A stretch of DNA of 64,000 bases, taken from contig JAFSWO010000056.1 of the NCBI GenBank assembly GCA_017450165.1, positions 1 through 64,000 on the forward strand. The letters are read 5' to 3'. A program made the translations under genes and the position numbers. Origin of the DNA: Bacteroidales bacterium. GTDB lineage: Bacteria > Bacteroidota > Bacteroidia > Bacteroidales > UBA932. This document shows positions 16,182 through 24,828 of the stretch, piece after piece; within the stretch, counting starts at the first letter, position 1; each line of letters starts with the position of its first letter. A model generated the notes under the pieces. That model saw only the letters and a program-made list of their open reading frames with translations, had not been told where the DNA came from and searched no databases.

Positions 16182-17024
16182 TTAGAGACACTTCTCCGCA
16201 GGAGCCAGCGGGTGCTCGCCAACCGTGAGCACGGGCGGCAGCTGCGCTACCTTGAAGGCAGCGCCGGCCTTGACGCGGACAATGCGGTCTACCAGCGCCG
16301 GATCCGAACCGGAGGCAATCACCTCGTCGGCCGGAAGGCCCTCTTCGTGGAGCGCGTGGAGCACCGGATCCAGCACACCGTAGGGCGGCAGCGAATCGGT
16401 ATCCTTCTGGTTCGGCTTCAGCTCGGCAGAAGGCTCCTTGGAGATGGAGTGCTCGGGGATGATGCGTTTGCCACCGGCGTTGATGTGGTTGGCCAGTTCG
16501 TAAACCTGCAGTTTGTAGAGGTCCGCCAGCACCATCATCGCACCGCACAAATCGCCGTAGAGCGTGCCGTAGCCCATAAAGAGTTCACTCTTGTTGGAGG
16601 TATTGAGCAGCAGCGCGTCGTAGCGGTTGGCGTAGGTCATCACGATGGTTCCGCGGATGCGGGCCTGCAGGTTCTCCTGCGCTACGAACCACTCTCCGAT
16701 CGAAAAATAGCCCGTCATTTCACGCATGAAGGCGGCATAGATTTTCTCAATGGGAATGATGTCGTAACGGCCGCCCACGTTGTTCACCAGCTCCACGGAG
16801 TCGGAGACCGAGTGGATGGAGGAGTATTCGGAAGGCATCAGGATACCGCGGACATTCTTCACGCCCAGCGCCTCAACCGCCAGGGCATAGACCACGGCGG
16901 AGTCGATACCGCCGGAGAGGCCTACCACGGCCTAGGTTTTGTTGCAGGATGAGAAATACTTGCCAATCTTGTCCACAAGGATTTTGTGGACTTTTTCGAT
17001 GGGAATGGAGGGTTCGAGGATCAT
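16182..17024 (-). pseudogene. nadE: NAD(+) synthetase interrupted by an in-frame TAG
   Basis: Reading from ATG 17024 gives MILEPSIPIEKVHK and 30 codons to CNKT, then TAG at 16932-16934, then AVVGLSGGIDSAV in the same frame to 16182. Without the stop this is a 280-residue ammonia-type NAD synthetase with the PP-loop SGGIDS and YGTLYGDLCGAMM. The remaining open frame could start at GTG 16928 (248 aa), keeping the PP-loop but losing the first helix. Either a nonsense mutation, a sequencing error, readthrough or reinitiation at the GTG must apply. NadE is normally essential, so complete loss would be surprising. It is the last gene of the run from xseA, 2 nt after prs. Confidence 0.85.
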
Positions 17025-17026
17025 AA

Positions 17027-17998
17027 CTAGCTGCGAATGAAGAGGTCGCTGACCGGTTCGTTATGGTAGATACGGTCGATTACGGCTGCGAAGAGGCCGG
17101 TCATCGAAAGTACGGTAAACTTGGAATTGTCCTTGTCCTTCTGGAGAGGAACGGTGTCGGCCACGATGAACTCCTTGATGGCGGAGTTGTTGATGCGGTC
17201 GTAAGCAGGACCCGAGAGGATGGCGTGGGTGCAGACGGCCCTCACGCTGCGGGCACCGCGGGAGATGAGCACGTCGGCGCACTTGGTGATGGTGCCGGCG
17301 GTATCTACCATGTCATCCACAATCACCACATCCTTACCCTCGATATCGCCGATAGCGGTCATGCTGCCCACCACGTTGGCCTTGGTGCGGTCCTTATGGC
17401 AGATGATGAGGGAGGCGTTGAGGTTGCGGGCATAGACATTGGCCTTCTTGGCACCGCCCATATCCGGCGAAGCGATGGCCAGATCCTGGAGGTTCAGACT
17501 CTTGATATAAGGAATGAAGATGGAGCTCGCCCAAAGGTGGTCGACCGGAATGTCAAAGAAACCCTGGATCTGTGCGGCGTGGAGCTCGCAGGTCATCACG
17601 CGGTCACAGCCGGCGGCGGTCAACATGTTGGCTACCAGTTTGGAAGCAATGGAGACACGCGGGCGGTCCTTGCGGTCCTGGCGTGCCCAGCCGAAGTACG
17701 GAATCACAGCAATCACCTTGTAGGCGGAAGCACGACGGGCTGCATCGATCATCAGCAGCAGTTCAAAGAGGTTGTCAGCCGGCGGGTTGGTGCCCTGGAC
17801 AATAAACACGGTGGCACCGCGGACGCTCTCGATGTACTGGGGCTGGAATTCCCCGTCGCTGAAAACGGTCAGTTCGGATTCGCCTACCTTCACGCCGAGT
17901 TTTTCCGCGATTTTCTCTGCGAAGGGGAGTGCGCCCCGGCAGGCAAAGATCTTCAATCGATGATCGTACTGTTCCAAACGATGATGATTCTGTTCCAT
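17027..17998 (-). CDS. prs: Ribose-phosphate pyrophosphokinase
   Basis: 323 aa. It makes PRPP from ribose 5-phosphate and ATP for nucleotide, NAD, His and Trp synthesis. ELTVFSDGEFQPQYIESVRG, the flexible-loop sequence YFGWARQDRKDRPR, and the PRPP loop VVIVDDMVDTAGT are all present. The N-terminus is about ten residues longer than usual (MEQNHHRLEQYDHR). It follows engB by 13 nt and is followed by nadE, which consumes PRPP-derived precursors. Confidence 0.96.
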   Translation of the reverse strand: MEQNHHRLEQYDHRLKIFACRGALPFAEKIAEKLGVKVGESELTVFSDGEFQPQYIESVRGATVFIVQGTNPPADNLFELLLMIDAARRASAYKVIAVIPYFGWARQDRKDRPRVSIASKLVANMLTAAGCDRVMTCELHAAQIQGFFDIPVDHLWASSIFIPYIKSLNLQDLAIASPDMGGAKKANVYARNLNASLIICHKDRTKANVVGSMTAIGDIEGKDVVIVDDMVDTAGTITKCADVLISRGARSVRAVCTHAILSGPAYDRINNSAIKEFIVADTVPLQKDKDNSKFTVLSMTGLFAAVIDRIYHNEPVSDLFIRS

Positions 17999-18011
17999 AG
18001 GTTTCTGAGAA

Positions 18012-18611
18012 TTATAGAGTTTTAAGAATGGTTCCGATGTAATTCAGGATCTCCTCGCGGCCCGTCTTCTCTTTGGATGACGAGCGGAAGACCGGCGGCA
18101 GTTCCTCCCACTCTTCCAGCAGGGCCGCGTTGTTTTCCGAAATCTGCTTCTCCAGCGCATTGGTGCCGGATTTGTCGCACTTGGTATAAATGATGGCGAA
18201 GGGGATGCCGTTTTCTCCCAGCATCCGCATGAACTCGAGGTCTATCTTCTGCAGCGGCAGGCGGGAATCCAGCAACACGAAGAGCAGCACCAGTTCCTGC
18301 GAACCCAGCACGTAACCGCGAATCATTTCGGAGAGTTTTTCCCGGCCTTCGCGCCCCATCTTGGCATAGCCGTAGCCCGGCAGGTCCACCAGGTACCAGG
18401 CGTCGTTGATCAGGAAATGGTTGACCAGCCGCGTCTTACCCGGCTGCGAAGAGGTGTGCGCCAATTTGCCATGGGCACAGAGACAGTTGATCAAGGAAGA
18501 TTTGCCCACGTTGGAGCGGCCGATAAAGGCGAACTCGGGGTGACGGGCGACAGGCCGCCCGGTGAGCTCTTGGCTGCTTCCGGCAAAGACGGCACTGCGA
18601 ATTTCCATCAT
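18012..18611 (-). CDS. engB: Ribosome biogenesis GTP-binding protein EngB (YihA)
   Basis: 199 aa from ATG 18611 (MMEIRSAVFAG); a second ATG follows at once, and an upstream in-frame start would add nine residues. G1 is GRSNVGKSSLIN, G3 DLPGYGYAK, G4 TKCDKSG. This GTPase assists maturation of the large ribosomal subunit. It lies within the minus-strand run xseA-xseB-ribF-engB-prs-nadE. Confidence 0.95.
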   Translation of the reverse strand: MMEIRSAVFAGSSQELTGRPVARHPEFAFIGRSNVGKSSLINCLCAHGKLAHTSSQPGKTRLVNHFLINDAWYLVDLPGYGYAKMGREGREKLSEMIRGYVLGSQELVLLFVLLDSRLPLQKIDLEFMRMLGENGIPFAIIYTKCDKSGTNALEKQISENNAALLEEWEELPPVFRSSSKEKTGREEILNYIGTILKTL

Positions 18612-18647
18612 GTTGACCCCCGTTTTTAGACAGGGCAAAGATAGAAA

Positions 18648-19538
18648 TTATATCTTGAATTTCCGCGCAGCGGAAAGGTCTTTCTTCAACTGTTTTTTCA
18701 ACGCTTCGAGCGAATCAAATTTCCGCTCGTCGCGCAGACGGGAGATGAACTCGATCCGGAGGTCCAGACCATAAATCTCTTCGTCATAATCCAGGATGTG
18801 GGTCTCCACGATCTGGCCGCGGCCGTCCGCCAGCGTGGGACGGGTACCTATGTTGCAGATTCCCAGATGGGTTTTACCCAGCACGGTAACGCTCACCACA
18901 TAGACGCCACAGGCCGGGATCAACTTCAGCGGCTCGTAGAGCGAGAGGTTGGCCGTAGGGAAGCCGATCGTGCGACCGATCCGGTTGCCCGCCACCACCA
19001 CGCCGTCCAGCGCATAGCGATACCCCAGCAGGCTGCCGCCCAGCACCACGTCGCCCTGGGAAAGAATGTCGCGGATCATGGTGGAACTCACGGCACGGCC
19101 GGAGGCGGAGATGCTGTCGGAGACCGGAACCGGAACGATGCCGCACAGGCGGACAATCCGGTCGCGCTGCTCGACGTCGCGAACATCGTCGCTGCCCAGA
19201 TGGTGGTCATAGCCCAGCACGAGGTGCGTAACGCCGTATTTCCCAATCAGGTAGCGGCTCAGAAACTCGCTCGCCGTCAGGTTGCTGAAATCGCGGGTAA
19301 AGGGCAATACCACGAACTCATCCACGCCCAGGGCCAAGCACCGCTGGCGTTTCTCCTCCAGGGAGGTGAGCAGGCGCAGTTTGTCCGCATCCAGCTGGAG
19401 CACATTGCGGGGATGGGGCCAGAAAGTGACGACCAGACTCTTGCCATCCGCCTCGCGGGCCATGGCCACGGCCTTGTCAATCACCATGCGGTGTCCGCTG
19501 TGGACGCCGTCGAAGAAACCGGTTGCTGCTACGATCAT
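18648..19538 (-). CDS. ribF: Bifunctional riboflavin kinase / FAD synthetase
   Basis: 296 aa, normal length. The N-terminal nucleotidyltransferase domain has ATGFFDGVHSGHRMVI and VVTFWPHPRNVL. The C-terminal flavokinase domain has RTIGFPTANL and AVSSTMIRDIL precedes it. It turns riboflavin into FMN and FAD. It overlaps xseB by 4 nt. Confidence 0.96.
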   Translation of the reverse strand: MIVAATGFFDGVHSGHRMVIDKAVAMAREADGKSLVVTFWPHPRNVLQLDADKLRLLTSLEEKRQRCLALGVDEFVVLPFTRDFSNLTASEFLSRYLIGKYGVTHLVLGYDHHLGSDDVRDVEQRDRIVRLCGIVPVPVSDSISASGRAVSSTMIRDILSQGDVVLGGSLLGYRYALDGVVVAGNRIGRTIGFPTANLSLYEPLKLIPACGVYVVSVTVLGKTHLGICNIGTRPTLADGRGQIVETHILDYDEEIYGLDLRIEFISRLRDERKFDSLEALKKQLKKDLSAARKFKI

Positions 19539-19732
19539 TGCTTGTCCTCCTTCAATAGTTCATCCATCTTTTCACGGTCGCCGCGGAGATACTCCCTGCA
19601 CCAGGCAAGGAGTTCCAGCGCTTTGCGCACATCGGCCGCGACGGCGGAAAGGTCCCGCTTGGGATCCTCGATGGCCGTCACCAGCTTCTCCAGCGAGGCG
19701 AAGACTTCTTCGTAAGTTTTCTGCTCTTTCAT
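19535..19732 (-). CDS. xseB: Exodeoxyribonuclease VII small subunit
   Basis: 65 aa. TYEEVFASLEKLVTAIED and a second helix (KALELLAWCREYL) give the two-helix hairpin of XseB. It forms the nuclease with XseA, whose stop lies 2 nt upstream, and overlaps ribF by 4 nt. Confidence 0.93.
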   Translation of the reverse strand: MKEQKTYEEVFASLEKLVTAIEDPKRDLSAVAADVRKALELLAWCREYLRGDREKMDELLKEDKQ

Positions 19733-19734
19733 AT

Positions 19735-20934
19735 CTATTTTGTTTTCAATTCTTGGGATGTAACCGTGGCCTCCACCGTGCCGTCGCCGAAGAGGGCGCT
19801 CAGGCGATCGCCCGGCCGAAAAACGGCGGCGCTGGTGGCGCGGACGCCGTCGCGCAGGATGAGCGATCCGCCCCGGGCGAGCTGCGCCTCTGGATCTGCC
19901 GCCGCAATGCGCAGGGCCAAGGTCTCCAACCGCTTCTCCTCCATCGTATAGCGGAGAGTCAGGGCGCTCCGGATACGGAGCAGCTGGGCCTCCAGCTGCG
20001 CCTCGCTGCGCGCGACTTTGGATTCGAGGGCCAGCCGCAGGCGCTGCGCGAGCGACGAGAGTTCGTAATCAGCGGCGGCGAACAGGTCGATGATGTAATC
20101 CGCCAGAGCGGTCGGGGTCTTGACGCAGGTATGGGCCACGTCGTCGATGATATGGTGGTCGTGGTCGTGACCGATGCCCGTCAGGACCGGCAGCGGGAAC
20201 TGCGCCACGTTGACCGCCAGTTCATAGTCGTCAAAGCAGACCAGGTCCGAGGCCCCGCCTCCGCCGCGCAGGATCAGCAACGCATCGAACTCCCGCTCGC
20301 GCGCCGCCACGGCATCCATCGCCGCAATCATGCTCGCGGGGGCGTCACTCCCCTGCATCGTGGCCTGGAAGAGGACCGTCGTGAACTTGAAGCCGTACTC
20401 GTTGTCGTGCAGGTGGTGGCGGAAATCGCGCCAGCCGGCCGCCGTCTCGCTGGTAATCACCGCAAAGCGGCGCGGGAGGGCGGGCAGCGGCAACTGCGCG
20501 TTCAGATCCAGCATTCCCTCCTGCTCCAGCCTCAGCAGCGTCTGGCGGCGGGCCGCCTCCAGTTCGCCCAGCGTGAATGCGGGATCGATATCGGTAATGA
20601 TCAGGGAGAGGCCGTAGAGCTCGGAGTACTGCACTTGCGAGAGCACCAGAATCTTCATTCCGGCTTCCAGCGGTGAACCGGTTTCGCGCTCAAAGTAAGG
20701 ACCCACGAGGCGCCAGGATGAAGCCCAGACGATCGCCGAGGCCTTTGCGCGCAGGGCACCGTCACCCTCCGCCTTTTCCACCAGCGTCAGATAGCAGTGA
20801 CCGGCCGGATTCAGCTTGCATTCGCCGATCTCCGCACGCACCCAGAACTTCCCGGCAAAACGCTCTGCCAGAGCGCCCTGGATGCGATGCTGCAACTCAT
20901 ACAGCCCGATGCTTTCCTTCGCCTCGTCTTTCAT
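19735..20934 (-). CDS. xseA: Exodeoxyribonuclease VII large subunit
   Basis: 399 aa. The N-terminal OB fold (about residues 10-110) includes FWVRAEIGECKLN. The catalytic region has VITSETAAGWRDF, ILRGGGGASDL and TGIGHDHDHHIIDDVAHTCVKTPTA. It degrades single-stranded DNA to oligonucleotides with XseB. It heads the minus-strand run and is divergent from mraZ. A -7 box ends only 5 nt before its ATG. Confidence 0.95.
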   Translation of the reverse strand: MKDEAKESIGLYELQHRIQGALAERFAGKFWVRAEIGECKLNPAGHCYLTLVEKAEGDGALRAKASAIVWASSWRLVGPYFERETGSPLEAGMKILVLSQVQYSELYGLSLIITDIDPAFTLGELEAARRQTLLRLEQEGMLDLNAQLPLPALPRRFAVITSETAAGWRDFRHHLHDNEYGFKFTTVLFQATMQGSDAPASMIAAMDAVAAREREFDALLILRGGGGASDLVCFDDYELAVNVAQFPLPVLTGIGHDHDHHIIDDVAHTCVKTPTALADYIIDLFAAADYELSSLAQRLRLALESKVARSEAQLEAQLLRIRSALTLRYTMEEKRLETLALRIAAADPEAQLARGGSLILRDGVRATSAAVFRPGDRLSALFGDGTVEATVTSQELKTK

Positions 20935-20939
20935 ACCGA

Positions 20940-20947
20940 CAAAAGTA
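20940..20947 (-). promoter_or_regulatory. -7 box (TACTTTTG) for xseA
   Basis: A TAnnTTTG match on the minus strand ends 5 nt before the xseA start codon, implying a leaderless or nearly leaderless mRNA. No TTG at the right spacing. Confidence 0.45.
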
Positions 20948-20961
20948 GCAAAAAATCGTGC

Positions 20962-20992
20962 TGTTGATAACTGGCGGGGAAGCTGTGGATAA
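20962..20992. promoter_or_regulatory. Pair of DnaA-box-like 9-mers
   Basis: TGTGGATAA at 20984-20992 is the exact reverse complement of the consensus DnaA box TTATCCACA. TGTTGATAA at 20962-20970 differs at one base and has the same orientation, 22 bp away. AT-rich purine repeats (ATGGAAGA units, about 21005-21032) follow. DnaA control of mraZ/xseA is conceivable; proof of function is lacking. Confidence 0.35.
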
Positions 20993-21041
20993 AATGTGGA
21001 AAGAAATGGAAGAAGATGGAAGAAAATGGAAGATTAATCCG

Positions 21042-21049
21042 TACCTTTG
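21042..21049 (+). promoter_or_regulatory. -7 box (TACCTTTG) for mraZ and the dcw cluster
   Basis: A perfect TAnnTTTG box 29 nt before the mraZ ATG. The upstream region is a run of ATGGAAGA-like repeats with no clear TTG. Confidence 0.55.
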
Positions 21050-21078
21050 CAGTCGAATAAATTCCGAAAGAATCTACG

Positions 21079-21531
21079 ATGGTAACGTTTATCGGCGAAT
21101 ACAAGGCAAAAGTGGACGATCGGGGACGAATCGTGTTCCCGGCCGCCTTCAAGGCAGCCATGGGCCCGGGTGCAGACCTGCGGTTCGTTGTCAAGGCCTC
21201 GCTGTTCACCGGTAGCCTGGAGATGTACTCCTACGCAGAGTGGGAGGTGGAGGCCGCCGCCGTCAAGGCCAAGCTGAACTTCTTCAACCCCGAACACGAC
21301 CGCTTCTGGCGGGAGTATATGCGCGGAACGGCCATCGTGGAACCGGATGACAAACTGGGCCGTATCCTGATCCCGAAGGCGCTTCTGGAGCAGGCAGGCG
21401 TCACATCCGGAACAGAAGTAGTATTCTCGGGCAACAATCACAAGATCGAAATCTGGCCGAAGGATCACTACGAGGCCCAGAAATTAGAACGTAACGCATT
21501 CGTCGCCCTTGCCGAGAAGATTCTCGGATAA
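21079..21531 (+). CDS. mraZ: Division/cell wall cluster regulator MraZ
   Basis: 150 aa. Two AbrB-like DNA-binding halves: FIGEYKAKVDDRGRIVFPAAFK and, about 80 residues later, VEPDDKLGRILIPKALLEQ. MraZ binds repeats ahead of its own gene and controls the dcw operon. It heads the 13-gene cluster to ftsZ, 15 nt before rsmH. Confidence 0.95.
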   Translation: MVTFIGEYKAKVDDRGRIVFPAAFKAAMGPGADLRFVVKASLFTGSLEMYSYAEWEVEAAAVKAKLNFFNPEHDRFWREYMRGTAIVEPDDKLGRILIPKALLEQAGVTSGTEVVFSGNNHKIEIWPKDHYEAQKLERNAFVALAEKILG

Positions 21532-21546
21532 AACAGGGAGGACGAG

Positions 21547-22455
21547 ATGAGCGCTTACCATATCCCCGTACTACTGGAAGAGAGCATCGAGGCGCTGGCC
21601 ATCAAGCCGGGCGGCGTCTATGTGGATGCAACCTTCGGCGGCGGGGGACACAGCCGCGCCATCCTCGGAAAGCTGGGGCCGACGGGACAGCTGATTGCCT
21701 TCGATAAAGACGCAGACGCCCTCGCCAACGCCCCGCAAGACAAGCGGCTCATCCTTGTGCACAACAACTTTCGTTTTGTGCACAATTTTGTGAAATTTCA
21801 TGGCTATCCGCAGGTGGACGGCATCCTGGCCGACCTGGGCGTCTCCTCGCATCAGTTCGACACGGGCGAGCGGGGATTCTCCTTCCGGTTCGACGCCCCG
21901 CTGGACATGCGGATGAACCAGGCAGCCGCCCGGACGGCGGCCGACGTGGTGACCGAAGCCGAGGAGGCCGACCTGGAGCGCATCATGCGTCTGTACGGCG
22001 AGGTGGAGAACAGCCGTCGGGCAGCCGCTCTGATTGTCAAGGCCCGTGAAAGCGCACCGCTGCGCACCACGGGCGACCTGAGCCGGGCGCTGGAGAGCAT
22101 CCTTCCCAAACTGGCCGAGCACAAGTATCTCGCAAAGGTCTTCCAGGCCCTGCGCATCGAGGTAAACGGCGAACTGGATGACCTGGAGGGTTTCCTGCAA
22201 GGCGCCATCAAGAGCCTGAAGGGCGACGGACGGATTGCCGTCATTACCTACCACTCGCTGGAAGACCGGCTGGTCAAGAACTATTTCAAGGCGGGAAACG
22301 CGCAGGGCGAGATTGTCCGCGACCTGATGGGTCGGGGCAGCGCACCGCTTGAGAACGTAGCGCGCAAGCCCATCCTTCCCCGGGAGGAGGAGATTGCCGG
22401 CAACACCCGCGCACGCAGCGCCAAACTCCGCGTCGCCAGACGCGTCAACGCATAA
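21547..22455 (+). CDS. rsmH: 16S rRNA m4C1402 methyltransferase
   Basis: 302 aa. SAM-binding GGVYVDATFGGGGHSRAIL, then DGILADLGVSSHQFD, RGFSFRFDAPLDMRM and ITYHSLEDRLVKNYF define RsmH (MraW). It N4-methylates C1402 of 16S rRNA. The stop abuts the ftsL start. Confidence 0.96.
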   Translation: MSAYHIPVLLEESIEALAIKPGGVYVDATFGGGGHSRAILGKLGPTGQLIAFDKDADALANAPQDKRLILVHNNFRFVHNFVKFHGYPQVDGILADLGVSSHQFDTGERGFSFRFDAPLDMRMNQAAARTAADVVTEAEEADLERIMRLYGEVENSRRAAALIVKARESAPLRTTGDLSRALESILPKLAEHKYLAKVFQALRIEVNGELDDLEGFLQGAIKSLKGDGRIAVITYHSLEDRLVKNYFKAGNAQGEIVRDLMGRGSAPLENVARKPILPREEEIAGNTRARSAKLRVARRVNA

Positions 22456-22812
22456 ATGACAAGGAAGATGGGAAAGGCAAGAAACTTCACGAAGAACCTC
22501 ACGCGACGGTTTATCAACTTCTTCAGCGGAGACTTCATCATCACGCGCGGACTGGACCGCCATATCTGGTTCGCCGTTTACATCTTCGTGCTCTTCAGCA
22601 TCCTCATCACCTGGAGTCTGACGGTGGAAAGCGCCCTGGTCAAGGTCCGCAAGAACGAAAAGACCATCGAGGCTCTCAACATCGCCAAGGACCAGCGGGC
22701 CATCGAACTGCTCAGTATCGACCGCCGCAGCACGCTCGAGGAGCTCCTGCGCAAGAATCATTCAACCCTCAAGGCGCCCGAAACGCCGGCAACCATTCTG
22801 GAAGAAAAGTAA
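22456..22812 (+). CDS. ftsL: FtsL-like cell division protein
   Basis: 118 aa. A basic cytoplasmic tail (about 35 residues) is followed by one TM helix (HIWFAVYIFVLFSILITWS) and a periplasmic coiled-coil segment beginning KVRKNEKTIEALNIAKDQRA. Sequence similarity in this family is low, so the call rests on topology and position between rsmH and ftsI. FtsL would link FtsQ/FtsB to FtsW-FtsI activation. Confidence 0.8.
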   Translation: MTRKMGKARNFTKNLTRRFINFFSGDFIITRGLDRHIWFAVYIFVLFSILITWSLTVESALVKVRKNEKTIEALNIAKDQRAIELLSIDRRSTLEELLRKNHSTLKAPETPATILEEK

Positions 22813-22818
22813 CGGACT

Positions 22819-24828
22819 ATGCGGGCGAATATCATCAAAGTCGGAATCTGCTTCGGAATCTTCGTGATCGGGTGTCTCGCCGCGGTCCTGCGGATCGTGG
22901 ACTTCCAGCTGATCCACCGCCCGGACCCCGCCGAGTGGACCGTGCAGACCTCCGGTGAGGAGCCGATCGCCTGCAAGCGCGGCAGCATCCTGGCCACGGA
23001 CGGCCGCTACCTGGCCTTCTCCATTCCGGAGTACAAGGTGGTGATGGATTGCTGCCAGAGCGATTCGGCCAAGTTCGCCAAGGGGGTGGACAGCCTGGCC
23101 ATGGGTCTGGCCGCCATCCTCAAGGACAAGCCGGCCAAGGAGTACCGCAAGATGCTGGTGGGCGACCGCAGGGCAGGCAAGCGTTACACCAAACTCACGC
23201 AGCGCTATGTGACCTATCAGGAGATGAAGGCCATCTGCGCGCTGCCCATCCTGCGCGACGGCCGCTTCGGCGGCGGCGTGATGACGGAGAGCTACGACCG
23301 GCGCCAGTATCCTTACGGGGAACTGGCCTTCCGCACGCTGGGCCACATCCGGGCCAACGAAACTTCTCAGGCGGGCATCGAGGGCAGCTGCGACTCCATC
23401 CTCAAGGGCACCGAGGGGATCCGCTACACCCGCAAGACCGAACACAACCAGTGGATTGAAGACACCGAGCATCCGCGCGTGGAACCGATTGACGGAATCG
23501 ACGTGCGATCCACTATCGATATTGACATTCAGGATATTGCCGAGCGGGCCCTGCACCGCCAGCTGGCCAAGAGCGACGAGCTGGAGGCCGGCACCGTGAT
23601 CGTGATGGAGACCGCCACCGGCCGCATCCGCGCCATGGCCAACCTGCGCAAGGAGGGCAAAGGCAAATACAAGGAGACCTACAACTACGCGATCGGACAG
23701 CTCGGCGAACCGGGTTCCGTCTTCAAACTGGCCACGCTCACCATCCTGTTGGATGAGGGCAAGGTGAAGCTGGAAGACGAGATGCCGGCCACCGTCAGTT
23801 TCCAGTGCGGAAGGGGTAAGCCGCTCGTCGACCACTATCTGGACAAGTACAAGACCATCTCCATCCTGCGCGGATTCGAGATTTCGTCCAACAACGTTTT
23901 CCGTATCCAGGCCTACAAGCACTACGGCTCCAACCCGGCCCACTACGTGGACAAGCTCAGCAAGGACCTGCACATCAACTATCGCTACGATTTTGACATC
24001 CGCGGCCTGCGCAACGCGCGCATCAAGCATCCGAACGACGGCACCTACTGGGCCGAAACCGACCTGCCGCAGATTGCGATGGGTTACACCGTGGAGGTCA
24101 CCCCGCTGCATACCCTCAACTTCTACAACGCCATCGCCAACGGCGGCGTGATGGTGGCTCCGCGCCTGCTGGAAGAGTTCAGCAAGGACGGCGAGATTAT
24201 CAAGGAGTTCCCGGTGGAAACCATCGGCCGCGTCTGCAAGAAAGAGACGGTCAAGGAGTTGCACCGCGCCATGCGCAGCGTGGTGGAGAACGGTACCGGT
24301 TACTACCAGTTCCGCGACTGCAAGGTGGCGGTGGCCGGAAAGACGGGTACCTCCCGCGTGGTGATGGACAACGGCAAGTATGAAGACAAGTTCGGCCGCC
24401 ATAAATACCAGGCGACCTTCGCCGGCTTCTTCCCCTACGAACATCCGGAGTACACGGTGATGGCCGTCATCTACTCCTTCCCTACCCGCGGCTCCTTCTA
24501 CGGCGCAACCTGGGGCGGCCCCGTGGTCTGCGAAATCGCCAATGAAATCTATGTGAACCGGCCCGAATGGAAGCAGTCTGTCACCCCCAGCGGCAACCTG
24601 CCCAAGGTGGAGGCCGCCACCCTGCCCGCCGTGGATTCGGTAGGCTGTGTGCCGGATGTACGCGGCCTGGGCCTGCGCGAGAGCCTTTCGCTGCTCGAGG
24701 CGGCCGGATTCACCGTCACTGCCACCGGCCACGGCAAGGTGGTGGCGCAGAAGCCCGCACCGGGCACGGCCAGCGCGGACGGCTCCGTTGAACTGACTCT
24801 CTCTACCGACAAAAAATCTGACAAATGA
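22819..24828 (+). CDS. ftsI: Peptidoglycan transpeptidase FtsI (PBP3) with PASTA domain
   Basis: 669 aa. One N-terminal TM, then a PBP dimerisation domain (IACKRGSILATDGRYLAFS) and the transpeptidase. The catalytic motifs are SVFK (in GEPGSVFKLATL), SSN (in EISSNNVFRIQ) and KTG (GKTGTSRVV). A C-terminal PASTA domain (VPDVRGLGLRESLSLLEA) follows. It cross-links septal peptidoglycan and works with FtsW, four genes downstream. It overlaps murE by 4 nt. Confidence 0.96.
   Translation: MRANIIKVGICFGIFVIGCLAAVLRIVDFQLIHRPDPAEWTVQTSGEEPIACKRGSILATDGRYLAFSIPEYKVVMDCCQSDSAKFAKGVDSLAMGLAAILKDKPAKEYRKMLVGDRRAGKRYTKLTQRYVTYQEMKAICALPILRDGRFGGGVMTESYDRRQYPYGELAFRTLGHIRANETSQAGIEGSCDSILKGTEGIRYTRKTEHNQWIEDTEHPRVEPIDGIDVRSTIDIDIQDIAERALHRQLAKSDELEAGTVIVMETATGRIRAMANLRKEGKGKYKETYNYAIGQLGEPGSVFKLATLTILLDEGKVKLEDEMPATVSFQCGRGKPLVDHYLDKYKTISILRGFEISSNNVFRIQAYKHYGSNPAHYVDKLSKDLHINYRYDFDIRGLRNARIKHPNDGTYWAETDLPQIAMGYTVEVTPLHTLNFYNAIANGGVMVAPRLLEEFSKDGEIIKEFPVETIGRVCKKETVKELHRAMRSVVENGTGYYQFRDCKVAVAGKTGTSRVVMDNGKYEDKFGRHKYQATFAGFFPYEHPEYTVMAVIYSFPTRGSFYGATWGGPVVCEIANEIYVNRPEWKQSVTPSGNLPKVEAATLPAVDSVGCVPDVRGLGLRESLSLLEAAGFTVTATGHGKVVAQKPAPGTASADGSVELTLSTDKKSDK

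Noticed and set aside
20935..21078. Chromosomal replication origin
   Set aside because: Only two DnaA-box-like 9-mers, no dnaA or other typical origin neighbours, and the region is a normal mraZ promoter region.
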